Shown here piece by piece: positions 38,351 to 47,768 of a stretch of DNA of 64,000 nucleotides (positions within the stretch are counted from its first letter, which is position 1; each line of letters starts with the position of its first letter). The DNA is from Desulfonema magnum. Lineage in GTDB: Bacteria > Desulfobacterota > Desulfobacteria > Desulfobacterales > 4be13. The stretch lies in the NCBI RefSeq assembly GCF_017377395.1, contig NZ_CP061800.1, forward strand, positions 7,337,633 through 7,401,632. The letters are read 5' to 3'. The position numbers were made by a program, and so were the translations under genes. Below the pieces are notes generated by a model. It searched no databases. It saw nothing but the letters and a program-made list of their open reading frames with translations, and was not told the origin of the DNA.

Positions 38351-38911
38351 AAAAAACTTTTGCTCAGATATTTACTTAATGATAAACTAATATCCGACCA
38401 AATAAGTTTTGAGGGGTGAAATGTGGAATCCGGTCAGAAATTTCTCCACAGAATTTCTGAAATCTCATTTTTCAAGGCGAAGATTTTCTGAGAATCCTCC
38501 ATTTTCACAGGAACGAGTAATTTTATTCGGTGGAAAATTACCGTTTCTTATTCTTTGTAAATGAGAATGAGATGAATTATATGAGTAAAAAAAATTACAT
38601 TAATATATTAGTAAAATGAGACAATTTTTCCGAAGAATCCGATCCTTAATTTTTTCTTCTCAACCTCTCATAACTTATGCAGGTAAAGTATTGGATAAAA
38701 AGCCGAAAAATTTATGGACAGATACTAAACTGGGCAGACCGTAAGATTTTCTTCATCTCGCTAAATCTGCCCGCGGGAAGCTGAACAACAATTTTATCAA
38801 TCATTCGCTTATCAATTTTTTCCATCTGTAAATTTTTTTTGTGATAAATTTGATACGTTAATAATATATACCAAAAATTGACAGGGATGACAACAGAAAA
38901 TATCTTGAAGA
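38351..38911. other. Non-coding AT-rich spacer with repeat fragments
   Basis: It contains a family A end fragment (about 38350-38377), a copy of the ATCCGACCAAATAAGTT repeat (about 38392) also seen inverted at about 18311-18340, and another A-type fragment near 38700. No gene is visible. Confidence 0.5.
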
Positions 38912-39060
38912 TAAGTACCTGAGCAGAAGTTTTTTTATACAGCTTTTTTTCTGTGAGCGGCAGAGAAACCCGGGTTTTTCCTTTGTCGGAGACGCATCAT
39001 TCCGGAAAAAAGCCGGATATCTTCCCCGGGCAGGTATTAAAAACTTTGGTTAGGTACTTA
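38912..39060. repeat. MITE family A copy 4
   Basis: A 149-bp element with TAAGTACCTGAGCAGAAG at the left and CTTTGGTTAGGTACTTA at the right, and an internal AGAAACCCGGGTTTTT / AAAAAGCCGG hairpin. Confidence 0.75.
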
Positions 39061-39299
39061 GTAGTCTGATGAAAAGAAGCTTCATGCAGCATCCTGAAAC
39101 CGATCCCATTTTTGTTCCGTTTTTTTGGGAGATGAGAATGCCTCTCTTCTTTTCGTCTGAACGGATTTTCCAAGAAATTTTCCGCACCATTCGGAAATTT
39201 TTTTCGTGGGAATTTTTTCCATGGCTTTCTGAACAACTTCGGCAGTCGTCACGGAAACCATGGCGGCGACACTGAGCAGAAGCGATGTGAAACCGCTTT

Positions 39300-39713
39300 T
39301 TGCCTGATCCTGTTCCATCCTTTTCAGTTTGCCGAATACTGAAATCCCTGGATATTTTTTCGGAAATATCCGAGGAAGATCTGAACGCTCTGGTTTCCGC
39401 TGCCCAGGCGATTGAATTGGAAAATGGGGAAAGGGTTTTGGCCGCGGGAGATATCTGCAAATCCATGTATGTGGTCACGGAAGGCAGGCTCTCCGTGTGT
39501 GACGGAGATACAGAACTAACTCTTTTAGAGAAGGGATCTGTTTTCAGAAAACTGGCCGTGTTAGCGAACGAGCCATGCCCTTATGACATTACTTCAGTCG
39601 GTGAGACATGTCTTCTCCGTCTGGATCAGAAGCCGCTTTATGATTTTATGGCAGATCATCCTCAGGCGGCCCGGGGAGTGATTCGTTCATTGTGTCACGC
39701 CCTGAACTCGTAA
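39300..39713 (+). CDS. Cyclic-nucleotide-binding-like domain protein (possibly a fragment)
   Basis: A 137-residue protein that is essentially one cNMP-binding (CAP-type) domain: ILKSLDIFSEISEEDLNALV, then the beta-roll ERVLAAGDICKSMYVVTEGR and LEKGSVFRKLAVLANEPCPY. The phosphate-binding cassette is unusual, with FRKLAVL where GELAL is common, so ligand binding is doubtful. The start is a TTG with no good ribosome binding site, and the frame is closed 12 bases upstream. It may therefore be the detached C-terminal domain of a larger protein. A closely related domain lies out of frame at the end of the MORN gene (50497-50757). It sits upstream of the giant CHAT gene. Confidence 0.6.
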   Translation: MPDPVPSFSVCRILKSLDIFSEISEEDLNALVSAAQAIELENGERVLAAGDICKSMYVVTEGRLSVCDGDTELTLLEKGSVFRKLAVLANEPCPYDITSVGETCLLRLDQKPLYDFMADHPQAARGVIRSLCHALNS

Positions 39714-39739
39714 CCGCCCCTCCCGCCGGAGTGCAAAGC

Positions 39740-39981
39740 CGCGCCTTGTGAGTTTTTGGTTTCAGTGTTCGCACAAGGCAAAGAAGCCCCGTGGGGGCGG
39801 CATATTTGTAGCAAATCATGCCGGGCCGGGAAAGCCCCGTGGGGGCGGCATATTTGTAGCATTGGGGGGCCTGCAAACCTGCTGCTACAAACATGCCGCC
39901 CCTACGGGGCTTGGCGGAGCTGCTACAAACATGCCGCCTCTACGGGGCTTGGTGAGCCTTCTCTAAATCCGTTATAATCAG
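39740..39981. repeat. GC-rich palindromic repeats and a family B right end
   Basis: Four copies of the motif GGGGCGGCATATTTGTAGC occur in one orientation or the other (GCTACAAACATGCCGCC), ending with a family B terminus (TCTAAATCCGTTATAATCAG) at about 39962-39981. 39740-39775 is the uninterrupted version of the site that carries a family C element at 56909-57057. Confidence 0.6.
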
Positions 39982-40172
39982 AAAAAATAAATGTGAAGAG
40001 GCATTGTAAAAACGGGAAAATCAGCGACAGAGAAGCCGCTTTTGCGGATGTTTTGGAAAAAAAATTTGAACTGATTTTATGGTTGTGATATGTCACATAA
40101 CTATCAGTGATGATCATGAAAATAAATCTGCACGGATGAAATTTTCCGTTTACAGAATTAACAGAGGATAAA

Positions 40173-43100
40173 ATGTCTATTCACATAACATGCGAAAACT
40201 GTGGGAAAAGCATCAGAACTTCTGAAAAATATGCGGGCAAAGAGGTGAAATGCCCCGGATGCGGCAGCACGTTACATATCCCTTCTGAAAAACAGGATAT
40301 TTCTTTTCCCGAACAAACCGGAGGAAAGAAAAAGTCTGAAAAAGCCTCAGGTATCGGGGCGAACTGCGAAAATTGCGGAAAAAAGATCAATGCGCCGATA
40401 CAATCCGCGGGCAAGAAAGTCAGGTGTCCGTCTTGCAGGCAGTCTGTTTCCATTCCTGTTTCCGCAACTGAACGGGCTTTCAAAGCATCCGAAAAAAAGC
40501 AGAAACCTGAAAACCCGGCTGCCAAAGGCATAATGGCAGAGTGTGAGAACTGCGGAACGCATATTGACGCACCTGAGAAGTACGCTGGCAAACGGGTCAG
40601 AAGAAAAGGCAACAGCGGAAAAAAGAGAAAAGTGATCCTGACGGCGGCACTGGTACTTACGCTTATTTTGTATTTTACAGCAAATAATCCTATGAAAATA
40701 CAGTTGGTTGATGATATTTGGGTAAAAATGGCTCTGAAGGCTCCTGTTAAAAAAGGTCGTTATATGGAAGCTATGCTTATAGCTGAAAAGATTATGCAAA
40801 ACAAACTGAGCGATCAAAGAGCCTTAGCCTTTGTTACAATAAACACTTTTGACAGAATTATGCTTTACCAGGCAGTCAGAAAGCTGACAGATCAGAAACT
40901 TATGGCAGATGTGACGATGATCACCTCTGATCCGATGATGGCTGACAGGTTAAGCGATCCTCAGTCGTTGAAATTCGTGGCCTTGAACGGTTCGTGGCTT
41001 ATTGCCGCAAGGACTTTGAAAAAAATAAACGACCAGAATATCCTGTCCGAAATAGCGCTGAACGCGTTCAATCCCCAAGTTCGTGAGGCAGCAACAGCGT
41101 ATCTGACCGATCAGAAATACCTGACCGATTTTGCGAAAAACAACTCTGACTGGCATATTCGTAAAGGCGCTGTGGAAAGCCTGCATGATCAGAATATATT
41201 AGCTGAAATCGCAATGAATGATCCGTCACCGGAAGTTCGGAAAACAGCAGCGGGAAAATTAGCGGTTCAGAAAATATTAGCCGATATTGCCCGGAATGCT
41301 TCTGATCCGGATGTCCGAAAGATCGTATTGGATAAGTTGGAAGATCAGAAGGTCTTAGCCGAAATGGCATTGAGAGATGCTGACAAGGATATCCGCAGAA
41401 AAGCCGTGATGAATCTGTATGATCATAAAATTCTGACTGATTTTGCAAATGGTTCTGACGCATATCTTCGGGAGATCGCATCAGAAAGATTAGGTGATGA
41501 GGCGGTGGAGAAGCTGACAGATCAGAAAAAGTTGGCAGATATTGCTTTGAATGCTTCCAATGCAGATATTCGCCAGATAGCAACTGAACGCCTGAATGAT
41601 CAGAAAGTATTGGCGGCCCTTTCTCAGAATGATCCTGAAAAGAATGTTCGAAACGCGGCCATAAAAAGACTGACGGATCAGAAACTGTTGCTTTATCTTG
41701 CGAAAAACGCCACAGATCAGGATGTGCGTATCTCGGCAGCAGAGAATCTGACAGACCCGCAGGCTTTAAGCGATATTGAACAACATGCTTCGGATATGTA
41801 TGTCCGTAAGACAGCAGTATTATGCAGGAAACTGACCGAATCCGGAATGACTGCCGAGGAGTTGCAGAATGAATCCATAGCAAAAATACGGGCTGTCGCG
41901 GTACGAAAACTCCGTGATAAGAAAATGTTGGCTGCTGTAGCACAGAATGATGCTGATAAGGATGTTCGTGAAGAAGCATTAAAAAAACTGACCGATCAGA
42001 AACTATTGGCTGAGATCGCACAAAATGACTCGGATCCGGATGTTCGCAAAGCAGCGGTAAAAAAGGTGACAACCCAGAGATTTCTATCCGATTTCCTGCT
42101 GAATGATTATGATTCCGGGGTTCGGAAAGCCGCGTTAAGAAATCTGACCGATCCGAAATGGTTAGCTTATGTTGCCGCGAATATACCCGGCACCAGCTTT
42201 GTTTATGAGGCAGCCCTGAAAAAACTGACGGATCAGAAAACATTGGCTGAGATCGCACAGAATGATTCTTTGCCGGATGCTTGTAAGGCTGCATTGGAAA
42301 GGTTCATAAAACAGGGAACATTGAAAACAGCGAATGAGCAGGAAACATCATCTGAAATTATACCGGAACCTGTACGGAAATTAAGAGAAGCGTTAAAAAA
42401 GGTGACTGATCAGACTGAATTAATTGGTCACGCTTACGCTCCTGATACCGAAACCCGCAGGGAAGTGATAAAAAAAATAACCAATCAGAAATGGCTGCTC
42501 TGTATTATCCCGGATAATTCTGATCCAAAGGTTTGCAGGGAAGCCGTAAACAAACTGACTCATCCGAAATTGCTGGCGGTTGTTATGAAAAAAGATTCCC
42601 GGGAATGGGTTCGGTCGGTAGCAGCGGAACGGCTGGCAGGTCAGAAGATTTTAGGTGTTGCGTTAAAGAAATTGAACACCCGAAATAATGCTGTTATAAA
42701 TGCCCGTAAGACAGCATTGGAAAAATACATCAGAAAAGAGCGATTTTTAATACCCAAGTCTGATGCTTTGAAAAATAAGTCGCTGATTCAAACTGCCATC
42801 TCTCCTTATAACCCTGCTGAAACTCGGTTAGCAGCGATAGAAAATCTCGAAAATCAGGATGCGTTGGCTCAGATCGCTATCAAGGCTTCTGATGAAAAAA
42901 TCTGTATCGCGGCAGTAAAAAAGCTGACAGATCGCGATGCGTTGATTCTGGTGCATAGCAGCCCTTATAGTGCTAATAGCCCTTCTGCCAGAAAAATTCG
43001 TATGATAGCGGAAGAAAAGCTTTTTCAGAAGGACTCCGGAGTTTCAAGATCACAGAGAGATCGTCGAGCATATGACACCTTCGCATCTGTTGATATAAAA

Positions 43101-46100
43101 AACGCTTATACGGCTGCCGTGGCTTATTTTAGAGATTATCCGAACTCCGCAATAACTGTCGAAGATCTGAAAAAATTCGGTTTGAGACCTGCTGAAGGCG
43201 TTGAACTGGTTGTTGAAAACGGAACATTTGAAAGTTTGAAAATTAAGACTTCCCATGTTAACGGTAACAAAGTTTATTTCATTGATGTGAGTGGAACAGT
43301 AACATCTCAATTTAAGTCTGACACAGATGTTCGCAGTTCACCGGGAGTAAAACCGAAAGACCAAAAAAATCGGTTTGCTCTCAATGATTCTGGCGGAGAT
43401 GCTCACAAGACAGCGGTAAAAACCGATCAGGATGCGTTGGCTCAGGCAGCTCTGAACGCTTCTGACAAATCTGTTCGTAAAATAGCCGTAAAAAAACTGA
43501 CGGATCAAGATGTACTGGCTCAGGCGGCTCTCAATGATTCTGACAGAGATGTTCGTAAGGCGGCAATAAAAAAGCTGACGAATCAGAAAACACTGGCGCA
43601 GATCGCTCTCAATGACCCTGATAAATTCATTCGCAGACAGGCAGCAGCAAAGCTGACAAATCAGAAAACACTGACTCAGGTGGCTCTCAATGATTCTGAC
43701 AGAGATGTTCGTAAGGCAGCAATAAAAAAGCTGACGGATCAGAAAACACTGACTCAGGTGGCTCTCAATGATTCTGACAGAGATGTTCGTAAGGCAGCAA
43801 TAAAAAAGCTGACGGATCAGAAAACACTGGCGCAGATCGCTCTCAATGATCCTGATAAATTCATTCGCAGACAGTTAATAAAAAAGTTGAGAGATCAAAA
43901 GATTTCGACGATAAAAGACTTGACAGATCAGAATCTGCTGGCTGATATTGCTGAAAATGATTCTCATGCCTGGAATCGTGAGGCATCAGTAACAAAATTA
44001 ACAGATCAGAAAGTGCTGACTCGGATCGCGATCAATGATTCCGATGGAGATGTTCGTAAAGCCGCAGTAAAAAAGCTCAACAATCAGGATGCATTGGCTC
44101 AGGTCGCTCTGAATGTTTCTGATAAAACGGTTTGTCTGTCAGCAGTAAAAAAGCTGACAGATCAGAAAATTTTGGCGCAGATCGCCCTGAGTCATTCTGA
44201 TGCAGCAGTTCGTAACATAGCAGGTAAAAAGCTGACAGATCAGACTTCAATGATAAAAGAGCTGACAGATCAAAAGCTTCTGATTGACATTGCTCAAAAT
44301 GATCTTAATCCTCAGAATCGTGTAGCAGCGGTAAAGAAGCTGACAGACCAGAAAATTCTGGCCCGGGCCGCACTAAATGATTCTTATTCGGATGTTCGTA
44401 AGGCGGCGATAAAAAAGCTGACAGATCAGAAAACACTGGCTCAGATCGCTCTCAGCGACGCTTATTGGTATATTCGTAAGGCAGCGGTAAAGAAGCTGAC
44501 AGACCAGAAAATTTTGGCGCAGGTCGCTCTCAATGATTCTCATCAGAATGTTCGTATGGCAGCGGTAAAAAATCTGACAGACCAAAAAACACTGGCGCAG
44601 GTCGCTCTCAATGAGTCTGATCAGGTATGTATCCTGCTAAAAAAACTGGCTGAACTGACAGATCAGAAAGCTTTGGCTCAGGTCGCTCTGAAAGGTTCTG
44701 GTTTGGCTCATAAAATAGCGATAGAAAAACTGACGGACCAGAAAGCTCTGGCGCAGGTCGCTCTCAACGAGTCTCATCCGGGTTTACGCGAAATAGCGGT
44801 AAAAAAACTGACAGATCAGAAAACACTGGCTCAGGTCGCTCTCAATGATTCTTATGAGGGGTGTCGCAAGGCAGCAGCAGGAAGTCTGACAGATCAGAAA
44901 ACGCTGAGGCAGATCGCTCTCAATGACTCTCACAAACAAGTTCGCATAGCCGCGCTGAAAAACCTGAGCGATCAAAAAAAGCTGGCGCAGTCCGCTCTCA
45001 ATGACTTTGACGGAGCGGTTCGTTTGACAGCACTGGGAAGACTGACCGATCAAAAGGTTTTGGCAGAAATCGCCATGAACCACCCTGAGATGTCGGTTCG
45101 TGTAAAAGCGGCGGAAAAGCTGACTGATCAGAAGGCTATGGGACAATTCATTATAAAGGAGCTGAACAGGACTTATCAGAAACTTCCAAAAGACATATAT
45201 TATTCTGAGTGTGGTGTTCAAAGTTCAGTCAGCCAAATCTGGGAAAAGATTTATGATCAAAAGGTGTGGAGTGAAATTGCTTCAATAAAGACCCCATGCA
45301 GAGGATTTTACACACTGGTCTCAAAGAAACTGACGGATCAGGATTTATTGGCCGAAGCTGTTCTCAAGCTGGATGACCCGTTTCCCATAAACGATTTTAT
45401 GGGAAAAATCACTGATCAGAAGGCATTAGCCAAAGTTGCGCTGAAACATCCTGATATTAAAATTCGCAGACGGGCAGCGGAAAAATTGACAGACGAAAAG
45501 ATTTTGGCAGAATTTGCTCTGAAAGATTCTGACATTATGATACGCAGAAGCGCTGTTGCAAAACTGACCGATCCGGAAGTTCTGATTAAGCTTGTACAGA
45601 CTGATACGGACTCTGTCATACATGAGACAGCGATAACTTCCCTGAACAAAAAGATAAACGAACTGAAGAATCAGATAGGCGGACTGAATAAACACGAGGA
45701 TTATAAAGGTGCGGTTCCCAGAATTGAAAAACTTCTGAAACTTATTGAAAACACACCTCCTGTGACAGATGATCAGTTGGCCGGAAATCTGCATATATTG
45801 AGGCATATTTATAAAAAAATCAGGAAATATCCTGACACGGAACCATTATTGACAAAGACGCTGGCAGTGTTGGAAAAAATAACACCGCTTGACAAATTGG
45901 TTCCTGACCTCAGAGATATGGGACGGTTTTGTACCGGTTCAGGCGACTTTGAAAAAGCCGCCTGCTTTTTCCGCAGAGCTATGGACATAGATAATATGAC
46001 CATTGACTGGGTACTGGGGACAACTTCCGAAGAGGAAAAAATCAGATTCATCTCCTCAAAAAAACAAAATCTCCATCTTTTTCTCAGTTTTGTCACTCAG

Positions 46101-47666
46101 CATCTTAAAGAAAATGCTGATGCCAAAAAAGAAGCCTTCGACATCTGGCTCAGGAGAAAAGGTGTCATTCTCGAAGCCAACAAGCTGTTTCAGGAGCCTC
46201 TGCTCTATAAAGACAATCCCAGGGCCGAAAAAGTGTTTCAGGAACTTTCTGAAGTCAGAAAACAGCTTTCAGAACTTGTATTTACAGAGAAAAAAGCTGT
46301 GGATTACACCCAAAAGCTGTCTGAGCTGGAAAATAAAAAACAAGAACTGGAAACAGAACTGAGCCGGATAAGCCAGCCTTTTGCTTTGAAGCAGAGAATT
46401 GCAAGGGCGAATTGTGAGAAGGTTGCCCGGACACTTCCTGAAAATACGGTTCTGCTTGAATTTGCCAGGATATGGTCGTATAACTTCAAAGCAGAATCAA
46501 AGGAAAAAGAATGGGAACCTGCTGATCGCTATCTGGTATTTGTACTTCATGCAGGCAAATGTGGCAAGCTCGCCATTGTTGATCTCGGAGACGCCAAAAC
46601 CATAGATAAGGCAGTCTTCGCATACAAAAAGCTGATTACCATGAAAAAAAGCGGGAGAACGATGGAAAAATTTGCTAAAAAGGCTTACAATTTGATATTC
46701 GCTCCCCTGAAAAAGGAGATCGGAGATGTGAAAAAAATTTTCACCTCGCCTGACAGCAATCTGAACCTGATTCCCTTTGAAATGCTGCAAGAACCGGATG
46801 GAAAATTTCTCATTGAGGATTACACTTTTAATTATCTGGCCGCGGGCAGGGACGCCCTGGCTTTTGGTCAGATTGCGGAAAAAGGCGGAAAACATCTCAT
46901 CATGGGAGACCCGGATTTTAATATGGGAGCGGAGGAAAAAGCCTCTGCCATAAAGAGGCTGGCACTGAATCAGACAGAACAAAGAGAAATTTTCATTCGT
47001 GCCGCGGATATGAGAGGGTTGAAATTCAAAAGACTTCCGGAAACAAAAAAAGAAGCTGAAACCATTTATAATTTGCTTGGTAAGGAAAATTCGGAGCTTT
47101 ACACGGACAAAGCGGCAATGGAGGAAGTTCTGTTCCGGAAAGATGCTCCGAAAATACTCCATCTGGCGACTCATGGTTTTTTCCTGAACTCTATGCATAT
47201 GGCACCAAACAGCAGAGAGGCTTATTATAAAAACCCCTTGCTGCGTTCCGGCATCGCCCTTGCCGGAGCTAACACCGCCCTGAAATCGGACAACCCGGAA
47301 AGAAGCGATGGTCTTGTCACCGCGGAAAAGATTCTCGGTCTGAAGCTGAGAGGCACGGACATGGTGGTGCTTTCGGCCTGTGAAACCGGCCTGGGAGATG
47401 TGCAGGCCGGGGAAGGCGTGTATGGTCTCCGGCGGGCATTCACCCAGGCGGGCGCAAGGAGCCTGGTCATGAGCCTGTGGTCCGTCCCGGATAAGGAAAC
47501 CCGGGAACTCATGACCGAGTTCTACAAAAACATCATTTCCGGCAAAATGGCCAGAAACCAGGCCCTCCGCCACGCGGCTCTGAAGCAGATGGAAGTTGTG
47601 AAAAAACGATATGGCGGGGCAAATCCGGTGTTCTGGGGGGCCTTTGTGTTTATGGGAGAATCGTGA
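40173..47666 (+). CDS. Giant zinc-ribbon, membrane-anchored HEAT/LRV-repeat CHAT protease
   Basis: A 2497-residue protein. The N-terminus has two zinc ribbons (Cys7/10/27/30 and a second near 64-91) and a third that keeps only its first CxxC (near 128). A membrane helix follows (about 152-170, VILTAALVLTLILYFTA). Residues ~200-1815 are some 50-60 copies of a 26-residue repeat of the type LTDQKTLAQIALNDSDRDVR, resembling HEAT or leucine-rich-variant repeats. A non-repeat pilin-like insert lies at about 965-1050. Residues ~1820-2110 are TPR-like and coiled. The C-terminus is a CHAT domain, a caspase-like cysteine protease, with dyad His2334 (LATHGFF) and Cys2403 (LSACETGLGD). Such proteases cleave partner proteins on activation. 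Here the repeats would be the sensor, probably in the cytoplasm; target unknown. Confidence 0.85.
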   Translation: MSIHITCENCGKSIRTSEKYAGKEVKCPGCGSTLHIPSEKQDISFPEQTGGKKKSEKASGIGANCENCGKKINAPIQSAGKKVRCPSCRQSVSIPVSATERAFKASEKKQKPENPAAKGIMAECENCGTHIDAPEKYAGKRVRRKGNSGKKRKVILTAALVLTLILYFTANNPMKIQLVDDIWVKMALKAPVKKGRYMEAMLIAEKIMQNKLSDQRALAFVTINTFDRIMLYQAVRKLTDQKLMADVTMITSDPMMADRLSDPQSLKFVALNGSWLIAARTLKKINDQNILSEIALNAFNPQVREAATAYLTDQKYLTDFAKNNSDWHIRKGAVESLHDQNILAEIAMNDPSPEVRKTAAGKLAVQKILADIARNASDPDVRKIVLDKLEDQKVLAEMALRDADKDIRRKAVMNLYDHKILTDFANGSDAYLREIASERLGDEAVEKLTDQKKLADIALNASNADIRQIATERLNDQKVLAALSQNDPEKNVRNAAIKRLTDQKLLLYLAKNATDQDVRISAAENLTDPQALSDIEQHASDMYVRKTAVLCRKLTESGMTAEELQNESIAKIRAVAVRKLRDKKMLAAVAQNDADKDVREEALKKLTDQKLLAEIAQNDSDPDVRKAAVKKVTTQRFLSDFLLNDYDSGVRKAALRNLTDPKWLAYVAANIPGTSFVYEAALKKLTDQKTLAEIAQNDSLPDACKAALERFIKQGTLKTANEQETSSEIIPEPVRKLREALKKVTDQTELIGHAYAPDTETRREVIKKITNQKWLLCIIPDNSDPKVCREAVNKLTHPKLLAVVMKKDSREWVRSVAAERLAGQKILGVALKKLNTRNNAVINARKTALEKYIRKERFLIPKSDALKNKSLIQTAISPYNPAETRLAAIENLENQDALAQIAIKASDEKICIAAVKKLTDRDALILVHSSPYSANSPSARKIRMIAEEKLFQKDSGVSRSQRDRRAYDTFASVDIKNAYTAAVAYFRDYPNSAITVEDLKKFGLRPAEGVELVVENGTFESLKIKTSHVNGNKVYFIDVSGTVTSQFKSDTDVRSSPGVKPKDQKNRFALNDSGGDAHKTAVKTDQDALAQAALNASDKSVRKIAVKKLTDQDVLAQAALNDSDRDVRKAAIKKLTNQKTLAQIALNDPDKFIRRQAAAKLTNQKTLTQVALNDSDRDVRKAAIKKLTDQKTLTQVALNDSDRDVRKAAIKKLTDQKTLAQIALNDPDKFIRRQLIKKLRDQKISTIKDLTDQNLLADIAENDSHAWNREASVTKLTDQKVLTRIAINDSDGDVRKAAVKKLNNQDALAQVALNVSDKTVCLSAVKKLTDQKILAQIALSHSDAAVRNIAGKKLTDQTSMIKELTDQKLLIDIAQNDLNPQNRVAAVKKLTDQKILARAALNDSYSDVRKAAIKKLTDQKTLAQIALSDAYWYIRKAAVKKLTDQKILAQVALNDSHQNVRMAAVKNLTDQKTLAQVALNESDQVCILLKKLAELTDQKALAQVALKGSGLAHKIAIEKLTDQKALAQVALNESHPGLREIAVKKLTDQKTLAQVALNDSYEGCRKAAAGSLTDQKTLRQIALNDSHKQVRIAALKNLSDQKKLAQSALNDFDGAVRLTALGRLTDQKVLAEIAMNHPEMSVRVKAAEKLTDQKAMGQFIIKELNRTYQKLPKDIYYSECGVQSSVSQIWEKIYDQKVWSEIASIKTPCRGFYTLVSKKLTDQDLLAEAVLKLDDPFPINDFMGKITDQKALAKVALKHPDIKIRRRAAEKLTDEKILAEFALKDSDIMIRRSAVAKLTDPEVLIKLVQTDTDSVIHETAITSLNKKINELKNQIGGLNKHEDYKGAVPRIEKLLKLIENTPPVTDDQLAGNLHILRHIYKKIRKYPDTEPLLTKTLAVLEKITPLDKLVPDLRDMGRFCTGSGDFEKAACFFRRAMDIDNMTIDWVLGTTSEEEKIRFISSKKQNLHLFLSFVTQHLKENADAKKEAFDIWLRRKGVILEANKLFQEPLLYKDNPRAEKVFQELSEVRKQLSELVFTEKKAVDYTQKLSELENKKQELETELSRISQPFALKQRIARANCEKVARTLPENTVLLEFARIWSYNFKAESKEKEWEPADRYLVFVLHAGKCGKLAIVDLGDAKTIDKAVFAYKKLITMKKSGRTMEKFAKKAYNLIFAPLKKEIGDVKKIFTSPDSNLNLIPFEMLQEPDGKFLIEDYTFNYLAAGRDALAFGQIAEKGGKHLIMGDPDFNMGAEEKASAIKRLALNQTEQREIFIRAADMRGLKFKRLPETKKEAETIYNLLGKENSELYTDKAAMEEVLFRKDAPKILHLATHGFFLNSMHMAPNSREAYYKNPLLRSGIALAGANTALKSDNPERSDGLVTAEKILGLKLRGTDMVVLSACETGLGDVQAGEGVYGLRRAFTQAGARSLVMSLWSVPDKETRELMTEFYKNIISGKMARNQALRHAALKQMEVVKKRYGGANPVFWGAFVFMGES

Positions 47667-47675
47667 AGTTCCGCA

Positions 47676-47741
47676 GGGAACCCGGGGCTTTTCCAGAAAG
47701 CCCGGGTTCCCCTTTTACCCGAAAAAGCCGGATTTTTTCGG
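47676..47741 (+). terminator. Two hairpins after the CHAT gene
   Basis: GGGAACCCGGGGCTTT pairs with AAAGCCCGGGTTCCC and is followed by CTTTT. A second hairpin CCGAAAAA / TTTTTTCGG follows at about 47719-47741. They would stop or attenuate transcription before the next gene, whose AGGAGG site lies just beyond. Confidence 0.65.
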
Positions 47742-47768
47742 CAAATCAAATTTTCAGGAGGTAACAAA

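Noticed and set aside
41068-42294. 408-codon minus-strand frame
   Set aside because: Antisense of the repeat region of the CHAT gene; periodic composition mirrors the plus-strand repeats and no domain is recognisable.
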